A stretch of DNA of 64,000 nt from Liolophura sinensis (Eukaryota; Mollusca; Polyplacophora; Chitonida; Chitonidae), in the NCBI RefSeq assembly GCF_032854445.1, contig NC_088296.1:20513853-20577852 (forward strand). Direction: 5' to 3'. Below are positions 34,560-45,936 of this stretch, piece by piece (positions within the stretch are counted from its first letter, which is position 1; every line of letters begins with the position of its first letter). The notes under the pieces were generated by a model. The model was given only the letters and a program-made list of their open reading frames with translations. It did not search any database and was not told where the DNA came from. The translations under genes were made by a program, and so were the position numbers.

Positions 34560-34712
34560 CGATACATGCAGAGTGCTGGCCTTGTAATCCACTCCAGTAA
34601 TTTCACTAATGACATCTGAGAATCCAGTCTAATAAACATACCATTAGAGGACTGCGATTTTTACCAGCGTAGGCGTACGTACCACTACACCATCGCTGGC
34701 ACTATTACCCCG
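34560..34712 (-). mobile_element. Possible tRNA-like SINE head
   Basis: Minus strand reads gccagcgatggtgtagtggt then acgcctacgctgg, which looks like a tRNA 5' half with an A box; no clear B box. Single copy. Confidence 0.35.
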
Positions 34713-34927
34713 TGGTGTCAGCGAAGGTGTAGACAGGTATGTGGAGCTATTAACAGATGAAGTTTCGGGTTCGAACCCTTTGGTATAGTGTGTAGGCATA
34801 CTACCTGTGCAATGATTAGGCCTTTCGCCTTTAGACTACGATCATTGATGATAAGGGTTCGAATCCAGTTGTCCGTATATAGAATACTAGGTTGTTGTTG
34901 GCAACATTGGTTTTGGACAATGATGAT

Positions 34928-35050
34928 TCGGGTTCTATGCGTCGAAACAGACATTCGTGTACCAGTGGGCAATCAACAGGGACGTTCCGGGTCAATAATC
35001 GCAGGCCAATTCCCAAGAGGACGTTTAACACAAAGTACTAAAGGATTAAG
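34928..35050. repeat. Dispersed repeat shared with 44928-45046
   Basis: Shares gtcgaaacagacattcgt, gtaccag, gggtcaataatcgcagg and acaaagtact, in order, with the second site; about 75 percent alike by eye. Family unknown. Confidence 0.7.
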
Positions 35051-35412
35051 AAAGTATATTAGGTACGAAAACAGGACAGAATCATACAAGCGGCCAGCAG
35101 TTTTCAATGATAAAGAAAAAAAACAATGTTTGTTCTTGGCGACTGAGTTAAATCAGTACTGAGTGAAGTCATCAATAATAAAATATGTATCTCAGTTGCT
35201 CTTCGATTGCAGCTGTTCATATATCCCAAGTGGCAATCTAATTCAAGATGAATACAGAGCCCTTTTTTCTTTTCATAATACACCCACCCCGTCTCAAAAT
35301 AAAGGAATTTAACGAATGCTATAATCAGATTGAGGTGCCCCATTGGTACACGTAGTAAAATGATGAATCAGTACTTAAACTTTCTTTACTTTAGCGGCAT
35401 GTATTCGCCATG

Positions 35413-35656
35413 GTATTGACCCAGGAGCCTCTTACCAATGCGGTCGCTGGGAGTTCAAGTCCAGCTCAAGCTGGCTGCCTCTCCAACCTTATGTGGGAAG
35501 GTCTGCTGCAAACCGCGGATGGTAGAGGGTTTTCTCCCAGTTTCCTCTCACCATAATGCTGGCCGCCGTCGTATATGAGAAATATTCTTGAGTACGGCGT
35601 AAAACACCAGCCAAATAAATCAATAAATCAATAAATAAGTAAATAAATAAATAAAT
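35413..35656 (+). mobile_element. Family A SINE
   Basis: Begins tgacccaggagcctcttac, includes the B box and whole body, long aaat tail; A box absent. Confidence 0.9.
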
Positions 35657-35868
35657 GTATTGTCCATGCTATAAGAAGACACGCTATATGCACACCTCCT
35701 CGTTAGATGACTGAAAAATTTTTAAATGTGCGACGTTAAATCCTAAGCATACATGCACATAATATAATTTATAAACTGAATTGTGTGGTATAGGGTAGCA
35801 CTGCACATCCGAGTTCATGAACATGCAGGCTAACATCGTCGCTTTATATCCATAGCTTTGAGCAACTG

Positions 35869-36298
35869 TGGGCCTCCGTGGCCGTGTGGGGTTAGCATGC
35901 CAGTGTGGAGTTAGCATGCCAGTGTGGCATAATGACCCAGGAGCCATTCACCAATGCGGTCGCTGTGACCAATGCGGTACGCAGAACTAAACTAAACGGG
36001 TCAAAATGTTAAACATTTCCAGCTCTTCACAGCGATGAGTGGTTGTGGGCCCCCCCCCCCCCCCCCAGGCTCTATCCTGTTTCCTTCCACCACATTACTG
36101 GCCATCTTTGTATAAAGTGAAATTCTTTTGAGTACGACGTAAAACATCAATAAAATAAATAAAATAAGTCATGGTGATGACCACGACAAAAATTGAGGTC
36201 ATCTAATATGATTTAAAGGTGTGAAATGTATTTGATTTCCATTTAGAGCCATTGTAAAACAATATGGATGTGGACTCAGTTACACCAAATCTATTACA
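35869..36298 (+). mobile_element. Rearranged family A head plus composite repeat
   Basis: 35869-35965 has a SINE head with duplicated pieces (gttagcatgccagtgtgg twice; accaatgcggt twice). From 35966 it matches 18797-19105, with a poly-C run at 36048-36067 that the partner lacks. Confidence 0.8.
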
Positions 36299-36521
36299 GC
36301 AGTCGCTGTGAGTTCAAGTCTAGCTCATGCTGGCTTCCTCTCCGACCGTATGTGGGAAGGTCTTTCAGCAAACTGCGGATGGTTTCCCGTGGTCTCTGCC
36401 CGGCTTCCTCCTACCATAACATAAGTGAAATATTCTTGAGTATACGGCATAAAACACCAATCAAATAAATAAATAAATAAATCAATAAATAAATAAATAA
36501 ATAAACAAATAAATAAATAAA
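36299..36521 (+). mobile_element. Family A SINE with long aaat tail
   Basis: Begins cagtcgctgtgagttcaagt and ends in about 60 bases of aaat/aaac repeats. Confidence 0.9.
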
Positions 36522-38261
36522 TTGAACATCGGGGTTCCTCATATGGATCATGCAGGAGATGTTAAATAACATGGAGAAAAATGTGCGAAATGCTGATTTT
36601 TGCCCATTTCTAAAGTTTGAAGAACTACAGAACAAATTAAAATATCATATGTCAATGTTAGGCACATCCCGATTATTTCTCCAAAAATTTTCTTACGTAA
36701 AAGCTAGACATTTTTCATTATTCATGCTAAAATCTTATTCAAGACATATCTCACCTGGGTTAAATTTAGTTTGTTTTCACCTCTAATACTATAGTCATGG
36801 AATTAAAGAGTGTGCTGATTTTTGGCTCAGAGCAGCTATGGCATCATTTCAAGTCTATGAATTGTCAAATAGGCCACTCTCCGGAACGTAAACGAACTCT
36901 CAACATGCCGAAAAGATACAGAATGCAAGGCCAAACCAAACCCCGAGTACTGAATGATCAGCCAATCAACAGCGCATGACATTCTTAACGTTCCAAACCA
37001 CAATCCGTGAACTCATTTATTGTTTAGTTGTCAGATTTCCCTATTGATTCCAGTCATCCAGAATTCTACGGCTCTTGCCACTATATGTACATTCCACGAG
37101 CGATGCAGTGTTCTAGCGATCCACCAATCCAGCGATCCAGTTAACGGGATCTGTCAGATTAACTCTGGTCATGAAACTGCTCTGGTGTAATGTTAGAAAT
37201 AGCCTTTGTAATTAACAGGAGAAATAAGCAATTTTAACATATCTGCCGTGCATCCGGAGTTTTTGCTAACAGGCTAGATATGAGGACATTAAAGCTGAAA
37301 CATTTGATGACAAAATTCGAGGATTTAACTCAAATTCACAACTATGCACCTCGACGCCGTACATGATGTGAATATGTGAACGAAGCTGAATGCAAACACC
37401 ATACTAGTATATAAAATTTTGATGTCTATTTTTCTATATTTTTATTTACAGAGTTAGGTTGCTGATCAATAGGTAAATGTGCCTTGCATCGCTAGTGTGG
37501 ACCACCGTTGGATTAGACGTACAAAATAATGTGCATCTGCGCACTAAACTCAAGCTGGCATCGAAAACCTGTTTAAAAACCAAAACAGGTCATACTCCTT
37601 ATAAAACATGGCGTCGTTGGTGACAGGCATTATCAATATGGCCACTTGGACACACTTCCAGATAAACCTCAAAATAATGAGATCAATGGAAGTCTAATAG
37701 GTCAAGCAAAATGAAAAACATTGCCATGGATGAAATTTTAGGGTAGATACGGTATGATGGGAAATAGTCATGAAAAGCTATTCCTGACATTAAACTCACT
37801 GCGGGTAAAGAGGAAACGCATGTGCTGTAAACAATGAATCGATTCATGCTAATTGTGAATTACCTCGCAGTATATTAGGAAGGCTTGTGCATGACATCTC
37901 TTACGTAAATCCAGGTAGCCCATCGCGGCAACTTCAAAGGCTTCCATCTCAGGTACGTCATGCTCTCTGTGAAGCCCTAATGAAACAGTTATGGCATTTT
38001 CCGGCAAAAGCAAAAGTTTCCATGGCAATGTTGAATATGAGGTTTCATGGAGCAGGTGCGTGCTTTGGGAAACCTGAACCATGGGGACGCATGTAACAAA
38101 TTGCATATACAGAACCATTTGCATTCAAACGACAGTGTTTGTCTCACATGGTTTCTCTTTGAAATATTGTGTTACAAGAATACTCAGCGTTAAATGCTGA
38201 AACCAAAATTTACAGCTAGTTAAAGATTCAGAAATTTTGATTGTTTACTTTGTAGCTTCGC
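36522..38261. other. No gene recognised
   Basis: ORFs at 36550-36786, 36797-36979, 37849-38124 and 37887-38096 lack recognisable domains. 37975-37999 is an exact 25-base copy of 38968-38992. Confidence 0.45.
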
Positions 38262-38425
38262 GGATAGGCAGCTCTCGTTGGTTAGACTGCTGCTTTCGGT
38301 CAGGAGGTTTGTCAGGTACCTGTCGACGGTCGGTGGTTTAATCCGAGCTCTGCGGTTTCCCAGACCCATAAACCTCACGACCTTCACAAAGCTGAAAGGT
38401 CATTGAGTGCAGCATTAAGTAAAAA
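38262..38425 (+). mobile_element. Unassigned tRNA-like SINE candidate
   Basis: A-box-like ggcagctctcgttggttaga and, about 55 bases on, B-box-like ggtggtttaatccgag; then a body ending aaaggtcattgagtgcagca and ttaagtaaaa. No second copy in the window. Confidence 0.5.
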
Positions 38426-38574
38426 AAGGAAAAAATTGTCATTCGGTTATAATTGGTGGCGACTTTCGCACCGTGAGGAGTATGGAAGTATGTCTGAAAA
38501 TTACAGTCGTTGAAGCCCGTTGAATATGGAAACCGATTAAGGCCTTCATCTTAAGATCGTATACTGTCGCCTGA

Positions 38575-39130
38575 CAATGGAACGAAGTGTGGAAACGATA
38601 GTGCGAAGCGATGGACCAATGGAACGAAGCGATGAAAAAATTATAGGCCTACTGCGAAACGATGAAACGAAACTATATAATAGCTCCATCGCTCCGCAGA
38701 ATCGCTTCTGGTGCATGATGGGATGTTGTCAGATACAAGGCTTAAAGGCTGTTTAGACCGCTTATTTGCATGTACGTCGACATTTCAGTGACATATTCGG
38801 TCTATCAATCCCGACTTCATACAAAACTGATTTTCTTTTTGATTGGTGTTTTACGCCGTACTCAAGAATATTTCACTTATAAGACAACGGCCAGCATTAT
38901 GGTGGGTGGAAACTCATACAAAACTGAGAACTATTTGTTGAGATTTCTTCCAATATTTGCAAACAAACCCTAATGAAACAGTTATGGCATTTCGCACTAT
39001 CGTTCCATCGTTCTATCGCTTCGCCCCATCGCTCCATACCTTCACAGTATCGTTCTATGGCTTCGTCCCATCGCTCAATACCTTCACAGTATCGCTCTAT
39101 CGCTTCGTTCCATTGTTGAGCGATGGAACA
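38575..39130. repeat. Short gaagcgatgg repeats in inverted arrangement
   Basis: 38580-38700 has several gaacgaagcgatg words on the plus strand; 38995-39130 has the complement (catcgcttcgttcc style) in about six tandem pieces. The TSD-flanked SINE lies between them. Confidence 0.7.
38817..38927 (-). mobile_element. 5'-truncated family A SINE with 14-bp target-site duplication
   Basis: An 83-base antisense fragment (38831-38913) lies between tcatacaaaactga at 38817-38830 and 38914-38927. This is the signature of target-primed reverse transcription that stopped early. Confidence 0.92.
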
Positions 39131-40205
39131 ATACTATAATAAAGTATAAATAAATCCATAAAATAAGTCCATAAATTTCTTTTCCACTGCCTAGAAAAAA
39201 AATTTAAACATGGAGTAAGTGGTCCGTTGTACTAACGGGTTTAAACCGGTCTACTATTGGCCATTGCGTCTTGGGAGAAACCGTCTCTATACATGTAGCT
39301 TACAGATGCACTTGTTTTGTTTCTGAAAATAGACACTAAAGTTTAATAATCCATCGAACCAACGCCCTTTATCGGATCGCTCATGCTTGATTAAATCTAT
39401 TGTATTGACGTCCTCTCCTTCTATAAATTACATCTCTAGATAGGAATAGACTTTTCATCGGAAATCAGTATGTACACGGGGGACGGTAATAGAATCCGTG
39501 ACATGCGCAACGTTTGATTCCGGCATAACATCAAAGGCACCGCCGAGGGGCACCTGTCAAATACAGTAACACGTTATATGAAAAAAAAATGTTTTGGAAT
39601 GAATCCTTCAGATATAGGCCCACAGGTGAACTGATGTCTGTAGTATTATAGTGTATAGTGCAAGCATCAGGCATTTACGACTGAAGCGAATTAGCCTTCT
39701 GTTGGAAGGGATTAGGCGGACTGATACATTAAGGTATACATCTAACTCACCGGAAGTATGACCGCATCACGCATGCACGCGGATTGTCTAATTTTAAGGA
39801 TACATGAAACACTTCTTTTTTCTTAATATGGAGATTAGGATGTGACCTAATATGGGAAAGTACAAAAACGCTTGTCAGCGTTCGTCTGGGGTGTGAAAAT
39901 GGTTTGAAACTAGAGTTTTCCTGACGTCCCAGCGGCCAGTCTGGAAATTAAGTAGTCAATGGCGAAAGCTGTTGAAACAACTTCTCATCGATGCCGTTAT
40001 TTCCGAAATTCCCGACCATATAAAAAATAAGCATAAAATATTGGGCTTATTAAAAAATGTAAAATATACCTGAAAAGTGAAAACTTTATTTTGGCATATC
40101 TCTCTTCATTTTCCTCAAAACCATACTCTTCGACTTACAGTATCATTACATGTATCCCCTAATACCAGAGAGGGAGAGATAAAGAATTTGAAGATGAATA
40201 TATAT
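39131..40205. other. Nothing recognised
   Basis: Unique AT-rich sequence with a run of A at 39583-39590. Confidence 0.4.
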
Positions 40206-40315
40206 ATTTATTTCATTGGTGTTTTACGCCGTACTCAAGAATATTTCTCTTATTCGACGGCGGCCAGTATTATGGTGCAAGGAAACCAGACATAGGGCCG
40301 TGGGAACCCACGACC
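40206..40315 (-). mobile_element. Family A SINE, 5'-truncated, antisense
   Basis: Tail complement followed by acgccgtactcaagaatatt and ggcggccagtattatggtg; stops at gggaacccacgac. Confidence 0.88.
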
Positions 40316-40528
40316 AAAAGGCGCATATAAATGCAAACCCTATATACTGATATGTTAGCGAGCCACCTCTGGTCTGAACGAAAAGGATGTTCCTTGGGTA
40401 TATTAAAATGGAGAATGTTTTCTTTCTGCTGATGATGTCCGAAGACGAAGTATCGTTACAGAAAATCTTTACAGAAGTTTCCGAATCCCATGTCAGACCA
40501 CCATTTGGTAGAAACAGTGCCTAAGGTA

Positions 40529-40549
40529 GTATTTATTTATTTATTCATT

Positions 40550-40580
<31 letters not shown>

Positions 40581-40790
40581 TCTATTTATTTATTTATTTA
40601 TTTATTGATCACTTTCGACAAAGGAGGTTATGCTTTTGCCGTCGTTTATTTGTCTGTCCGTCTGTCGGGTTGTCAGCTACATAAAGTCATGGAAAACTTG
40701 GATGAAATTTAGTGTACAGCTTAGCCTCTTGCCAAGCACCGCTCCATAAAATTTTGTTCGTAACTTGGAACTGGATCATCATGCAGGATT
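40529..40790 (-). mobile_element. ttta-repeat tail followed by an unassigned repeat
   Basis: About 75 bases of tttattta, then tcgacaaaggaggttatgct and tgtctgtccgtctgtcggg. The gtctgtctgt block after aggaggttatg resembles a dispersed sequence often met in invertebrate DNA. The ttta run could be the complement of a SINE tail. Confidence 0.5.
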
Positions 40791-41119
40791 TTTTCTAACT
40801 ATTCTTCGACTTTGTCAAATGTCAGAAACAGACAAGGATTTTGATCGTTTGAACGTTTCTGAGCTTTTGGCATGTCACATGACCACAGGCAAGTGTCGTC
40901 TGCGTTGTATCGGCAGGTGTCGTTGAAGGGCTCTGATGAGATGGTCACGTCCTGCGGGTATACAACAGGTGATAATGTATTATTTACAGACAGAAAACTC
41001 ATTAACTAAAAGTAACACACTTTTACACAGCGTTCTAATTGTCTACCATCAATTCACAGTCTATAATTTGTTGGCTTACATACGCCTATACCTGCAATGC
41101 TTACGAAGTGTACAAAGTC

Positions 41120-41124
<5 letters not shown>

Positions 41125-41204
<80 letters not shown>
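41125..41204. repeat. TA microsatellite
   Basis: About 39 ta repeats, the longest pure run in the window. Confidence 0.97.
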
Positions 41205-41208
<4 letters not shown>

Positions 41209-42464
41209 CATATCATTCTCGTAAAGATTCAGCAGACTGCAGAATGTTGTAAGATACACGATTGCGACGGCCAACGCATGCATTAACAATTTTCAGTTGT
41301 TAATACTCCGTAATGGAATTCTCGGTAGGGATGACTGGCTTTTGTTTCATCTTTCCGACTGAGCTGCATGCTACAAGTTGTGCTTTAACAAAAGTAAATG
41401 CAGGTCGCTATATACGGTCTAAAAAAGTCTTCCCAACACTAATATATGAAACGTTAAAGAAACTTTACAATAATCACTTTACCTAAAAAAAATATGGATG
41501 AGACGGTCACCCAATTTTAAGATTTATTTATTTGATTGATATTTTACTTTACTCGGTACTCAGGAAGATTTCGTTAACAAGATGGGAGCCCGGATTATGG
41601 TGAGAGGAAAGAATTTTGCACTTACACGATTGTTGTCTGGAATTTTAAATGTAAATATTATATTGTTGTTTGAATATGACCATACAACTCGCGATGTGAA
41701 ATGCATCAAAAGCCGTGCGCTACAAAACACATTCATAATATTAAAGAAACCAATGTAAAGGGCAATATATAGATCAATATTCTTTTTATTTGCATCAGGT
41801 TATGTTCTTTTGGTATTCTAAACACGGTTCATGTAAAGTTGAATATCCCGCTATTTGTAAACAAAGTTTGGGTCTTAATGATCTGGAAAGTGCATCACTA
41901 TATAAAGACACAAATAAGGTGTGAAGCAGGTTGCTTGGAGGAAGGACGGTTCAGATCTATCGACAAACCCGCAATTCCTACAGGTGCTAAAACGGTGACC
42001 TGATCAACTGGTGTTATTCTGCAGCACGTTGCCATGGATACGTGGAACTGGGAGACGTAGGTGAGGCGACTTATTCTGCTGTCAATATCGGAATATGACT
42101 CAGGAGCCTAGAGGGTGGTGGTCTGCGCGATGAGTTGTGCGCACTGAGCATGGTAGTAGTGACAGAACATTAGGCCAGCCTCTTTCTACCTCAACCCCCG
42201 CCCCTCTCTATAAAAGACACAGAAACACTCATCCTAAACTTTAAACGCTACACTTCGCCATGCACGGATTTATGCATGCTACATATTACTTATGGATGAG
42301 AAATTCCGTCAATATTTGCCCTAGACGTTTCGATATCGTTTTCAAACCATTCGCATTATTCATTTGAAAACGATGATAGAAACAACTTCACGTCACCAGT
42401 TACAGAAGGATATTTGCATCCATGAACAATGTTCTCGTCTCAGTAGGTATAACGTCACTTCCTG
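41205..42464. other. No gene recognised
   Basis: Apart from the degenerate SINE at 41519 and a short atatgactcaggagcctag at 42093 (SINE-like), unique. Confidence 0.4.
41519..41612 (-). mobile_element. Degenerate family A SINE fragment
   Basis: tttatttatttgattgatat then ggtactcaggaagatttc and attatggtgagaggaaa. Confidence 0.7.
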
Positions 42465-43140
42465 CAAGTAGATGCCCCTTAACCAAACAGATATATGCTA
42501 GACTCCTCCTTAACCAAACAGATAAATCCTAGATTCCCCCTTAACCCAACAGATAAATCTTAGATTCACCCTTAACCAAACAGATAAATTCTAGATTCAC
42601 CCTTAACCAAACAGATAAACCCTAGATAACCCTTAACTAAACAGATAAATCCTAGACTCCCCCTTAACCAAACAGATAAATCCTAGATTCACCCTAGATT
42701 CCCTCTTAACCAAACAGATATATCCTAGATTCCCCCTTAACCAAACAGATAAATCCTACATACCCTTTTAACCAAACAGATAAACCCTAGCTGCCCCTTC
42801 AACCAAACAGATGAATCCTACATACCCTTTTAACCAAACAGATAAACCTTAGCTGCCCCTTCAACCAAACTGATAAATCCCAGATGCCTCTCCAACTAAA
42901 CAAATAAATCCTAGATTCCCCTTTAACCGAACAGATAATCCCTAGATGCCCCTTAACCAAACAGATAAATCCTACATACCCCTTTAACCAAACAAATAAA
43001 CCCTAGCTGCCTCTCAAACCAAACAGATAAATCCCAGATGCCTCTTCAACTAAGCAAATAAATCCTAGATCCTTCATACCATTGTAACCAAAGAGATAAA
43101 CCCTAATTGCTCCTTAAACTGAACAGATAAACGCTAGCTT
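42465..43140. repeat. Degenerate 30-bp minisatellite (about 20 copies)
   Basis: Units of about 30 bases with core aaccaaacagataaatccta followed by gattccccctt; spacing drifts by a few bases. The ccttaac/ccctag words look telomere-like but are embedded in the longer unit. Confidence 0.92.
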
Positions 43141-43241
43141 ACAAGCCCGTTAGTCACGCAAGGCCACGGAGGCCCCCTTGAATGCACAGATAAACAGTTA
43201 GGTGGCAGTGCCTTACATATCACATTCTAGTCTGACCATCA

Positions 43242-43889
43242 ATGGGAAAGGCAAAAGAAGTTCTATACAACTTTAGAAACAGAAGAATACACTGTCCTTT
43301 ATGCACTGTATGTAAATCAGCATCAACAGTTTCCACCAACAAAAAGGTCATTCCTACCAAGAGGAAAACTATTCCCCCCCCCCGCCCCCCAACAAGAACG
43401 ATATTCCCAACGACAATAACACATTTCCCATCGACAGGAACACCGTACCCACCAACAAGAAGGCCATTCCCACAAACAAGTACGCCAACCTCAACAACAA
43501 GAAGGCCATCTCCATCAACAAGAACACCGCTCTCACCAACAGTAAGACCATTATCACCAACAAGAAGGCCATTCCCACAAACAAGTACGCCATCCTCAAC
43601 AACAAGAAGGTCATCCCCGTCAACAAGAACGCCATTCCCACCAACAATAAAAACATTCCCACCAACAATAAAAACATTCCCACCAACAAGAACGCTATCC
43701 CTACAAAGAAGACAACAGCAGCAACATCCTCATCAAAACAAGAACGCCATCCTCACCAAAAATAACGACAAACCCCACAATCAAGTGCACCATCCCCACA
43801 AACAAGAACACCATCCCCACAAAAAAGAACGCCATCCTCACCTACACGAACGCCATCCACACCAGGAAGAACGCCATCTCCATCAATAA
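43242..43889 (+). CDS. Doubtful 215-residue repeat-rich ORF
   Basis: Not recognised. Residues 1-45 are basic and unique (contains CPLCTVCKSA); residues 46-150 are T/P/S/R heptads; the last 60 residues shift to H/P/K repeats because the 21-bp phase changes near 43700. No signal peptide, no splice context seen. Most likely a chance ORF across the minisatellite; a lineage-specific low-complexity protein is the alternative. Confidence 0.15.
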   Translation: MGKAKEVLYNFRNRRIHCPLCTVCKSASTVSTNKKVIPTKRKTIPPPRPPTRTIFPTTITHFPSTGTPYPPTRRPFPQTSTPTSTTRRPSPSTRTPLSPTVRPLSPTRRPFPQTSTPSSTTRRSSPSTRTPFPPTIKTFPPTIKTFPPTRTLSLQRRQQQQHPHQNKNAILTKNNDKPHNQVHHPHKQEHHPHKKERHPHLHERHPHQEERHLHQ

Positions 43890-44310
43890 GAAAGCGATCC
43901 CCACAAAAACGAACGGCATCCCAACAAAAATGACGCCATCTTCACCAACACGAACGTCGTCCCCATCAACAGTACCATCCATACAAACAAGAAGACCATC
44001 CCCACCAACACGAACGCTATCCCCACAAACAAGAGCGCCATCTCCAGAAACAAGAAAGCCATCCTCACAAACAAGAACGCTATCCTCACCAAAACGAACG
44101 CCATCTCCACAAACAAACCACCATCCCCAAAACAAGAACGCCATCCCCTCCAAAAAAACGCCATCTCCACAAACAGGAACGCCATTCTCACCAAGAAGAA
44201 CGTCATCTCCATCAACAAGAACGCCATCCTCACAAACAAGAACTCCTTTCCCACAAACAAGAACGCATCCCCACAAACAAGAACCCCATCCCAACAAACA
44301 AAGAGTATCA
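43320..44310. repeat. 21-bp minisatellite with T/P/R-rich ORFs
   Basis: Units of 21 bases around caacaagaacgccatcccca. The plus-strand ORF 43242-43889 opens with 45 non-repeat residues (MGKAKEVLYNFRNRR...) and then reads seven-residue repeats such as RRPFPQT and RTPSPST; a second ORF (43930-44313) continues the pattern in another frame. A mucin-like secreted protein would look like this, but there is no signal peptide and the phase slips within the array, so I treat it as a repeat. Confidence 0.85.
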
Positions 44311-44927
44311 TAAGTATCAAGACATGAACAACATCCCGAAGAACCAACAAGGTCGCCCTCACAGCTATTAGTTTCATCAGGTGATTGTCAAGTGCACGTA
44401 CAGCTACAAGAGCGAATTCGTGAAGGTCTTGATAGATTATAATCACGAACAAATGGAGAAATACTGTCTCAAATTCCAGATTTTGGAAGACAAAATGCCT
44501 TTAAGCGAAAACAAATGGCTTTTAGAGGTATAACACCTTCAAACATCAATTTGTAAAATTCCCTCTTGTTTTCTGACACATTTTACTGTGTAATGCAAAC
44601 AAGGAAGGCAGGGAAAATAAAGTGATCAACTTAATCCTCTATGCATCGAACATCAACAGGGTTTCGTTTAAGTTTTGACACGCGAGAATGGAGAAAATAA
44701 CAAAAATAGCGAGAAAAAAAAAATAATTCCTTGTCAGGAAGGAATGTCATTAAAATAAGGCAATATCCTTTAAAAGCAATTTCCAAAAAAGCATGCGGCA
44801 CGAATTGTGTCTCTGTTTGATTCCCTTACATGATGTGAGCTCATTGTGCTTTTCGTTAGAACTTCTCAGAGAACTATTCGTTGCGTGTACAATTAAAAGG
44901 TGATACATAATATATGCAATGAATGAT
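44311..44927. other. Nothing recognised
   Basis: AT-rich, unique. Confidence 0.4.
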
Positions 44928-45046
44928 AGTCTATGTGTCGAAACCGACATTCGTATACCAGCGGTCAGCCAAAATAGACGCTCCAGGTCAGTAATCGCAG
45001 GAAAATCCCCAAAACTGGCTATGTTATTAATCCAAAGTATTGGTTC
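44928..45046. repeat. Dispersed repeat shared with 34928-35050
   Basis: Partner of the previous entry: gtcgaaaccgacattcgtat ... aggtcagtaatcgcagg ... ccaaagtattgg. Confidence 0.7.
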
Positions 45047-45254
45047 TGTATAGTCATGATTTTCTCACGTCATCTGCTGACGTCATTCGCGATTTGTATA
45101 CAGTGTGTATGCATTCACAAACGCGAAAAACTGAACAGTGTGAAGCCACAAACTGCGACGCTTGGGCATTTCAATCATGCACCACACGAACAAAAACAAG
45201 ACGGCCACAAACGAAAAGATAGAGCTGTTCACAGCAAAAATAAGTTATCGTAAC

Positions 45255-45483
45255 GTGGCCCATGCCAATGACTTTAAAAATGGTACTTGTCGCCGTCCCG
45301 CTGGACACTCGCCTCGTACTCAGAGGAAACGGGTCTGGTTGGAACGGTGTCAGTATAATATGACTGGATGGGTGTCACATCTGGTGTCTTCGGCATGATA
45401 CTTCAGTGACGGAAGATTTTTGCGACATGGGCTTGTCCTTATCCTACAGATACTAATGACTCCTTGTCATTATATAAGTACGT
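45255..45483 (+). mobile_element. Family B SINE, headless
   Basis: From ctttaaaaatggtacttgtc through gtcagtataatatgactgg and gtcttcggcatgatacttca to taatgactccttgtc. Confidence 0.78.
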
Positions 45484-45544
45484 CGTCAAAAACCCAATTG
45501 CAAGCATACATACTTGTACATACTTGCATAACATGTCTTGAGGG

Positions 45545-45936
45545 TTACCCTTGAGGGGCCCTGCCCGGTTTCCTCCCACCATAATACTGGCCGCAGTCGA
45601 ATAAGTGGAATATTGCTGAATACGGCGTAAAACATCAATCAAATATTTATTTATTTATTTATTTATTTGATTGGTGTTTTACGCCGTTCTCACGAATATT
45701 TCACTATACGACGGAGGCCAGCAATATGGTGGTTGGAAACCGAGCACAGCCCGGGGGAAACCCAGGACCATCCGCAGGTTGCTGGCAGACCTTCCACTTT
45801 CGGCCCGAGAGGAAGCCAGCATGAGTTGGACTTGAACTCACAGCGACCGCATTGGTGATAGATTCCTGGGTCATCACGCTGCGCTAGCGCGCTAACCAAC
45901 CCAATCAAATAAATAAATAAATAAATAAATAAATAA
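45545..45936. mobile_element. Tail-to-tail inverted pair of family A SINEs
   Basis: 45545-45647 is a plus-strand 3' half; 45648-45900 is a nearly complete antisense copy that shares the junction attt repeats; a stray aaat tail follows at 45901-45936. Transcripts could form a hairpin of about 100 bp. Confidence 0.88.

Noticed and set aside
34788-35162. 124-residue plus ORF
   Set aside because: It crosses a dispersed repeat shared with 44928-45046 and has no domain.
36550-36979. Adjacent plus ORFs (78 and 60 residues) as exons of a gene
   Set aside because: No family resemblance and no convincing splice sites linking them.
37849-38124. Overlapping 91- and 69-residue ORFs on opposite strands
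   Set aside because: Neither resembles a known protein; the overlap suggests chance openness.
42465-43140. Interstitial telomere repeat (ccctaa/ccttaac words)
   Set aside because: The words sit inside a 30-bp unit, not in a ttaggg hexamer run.
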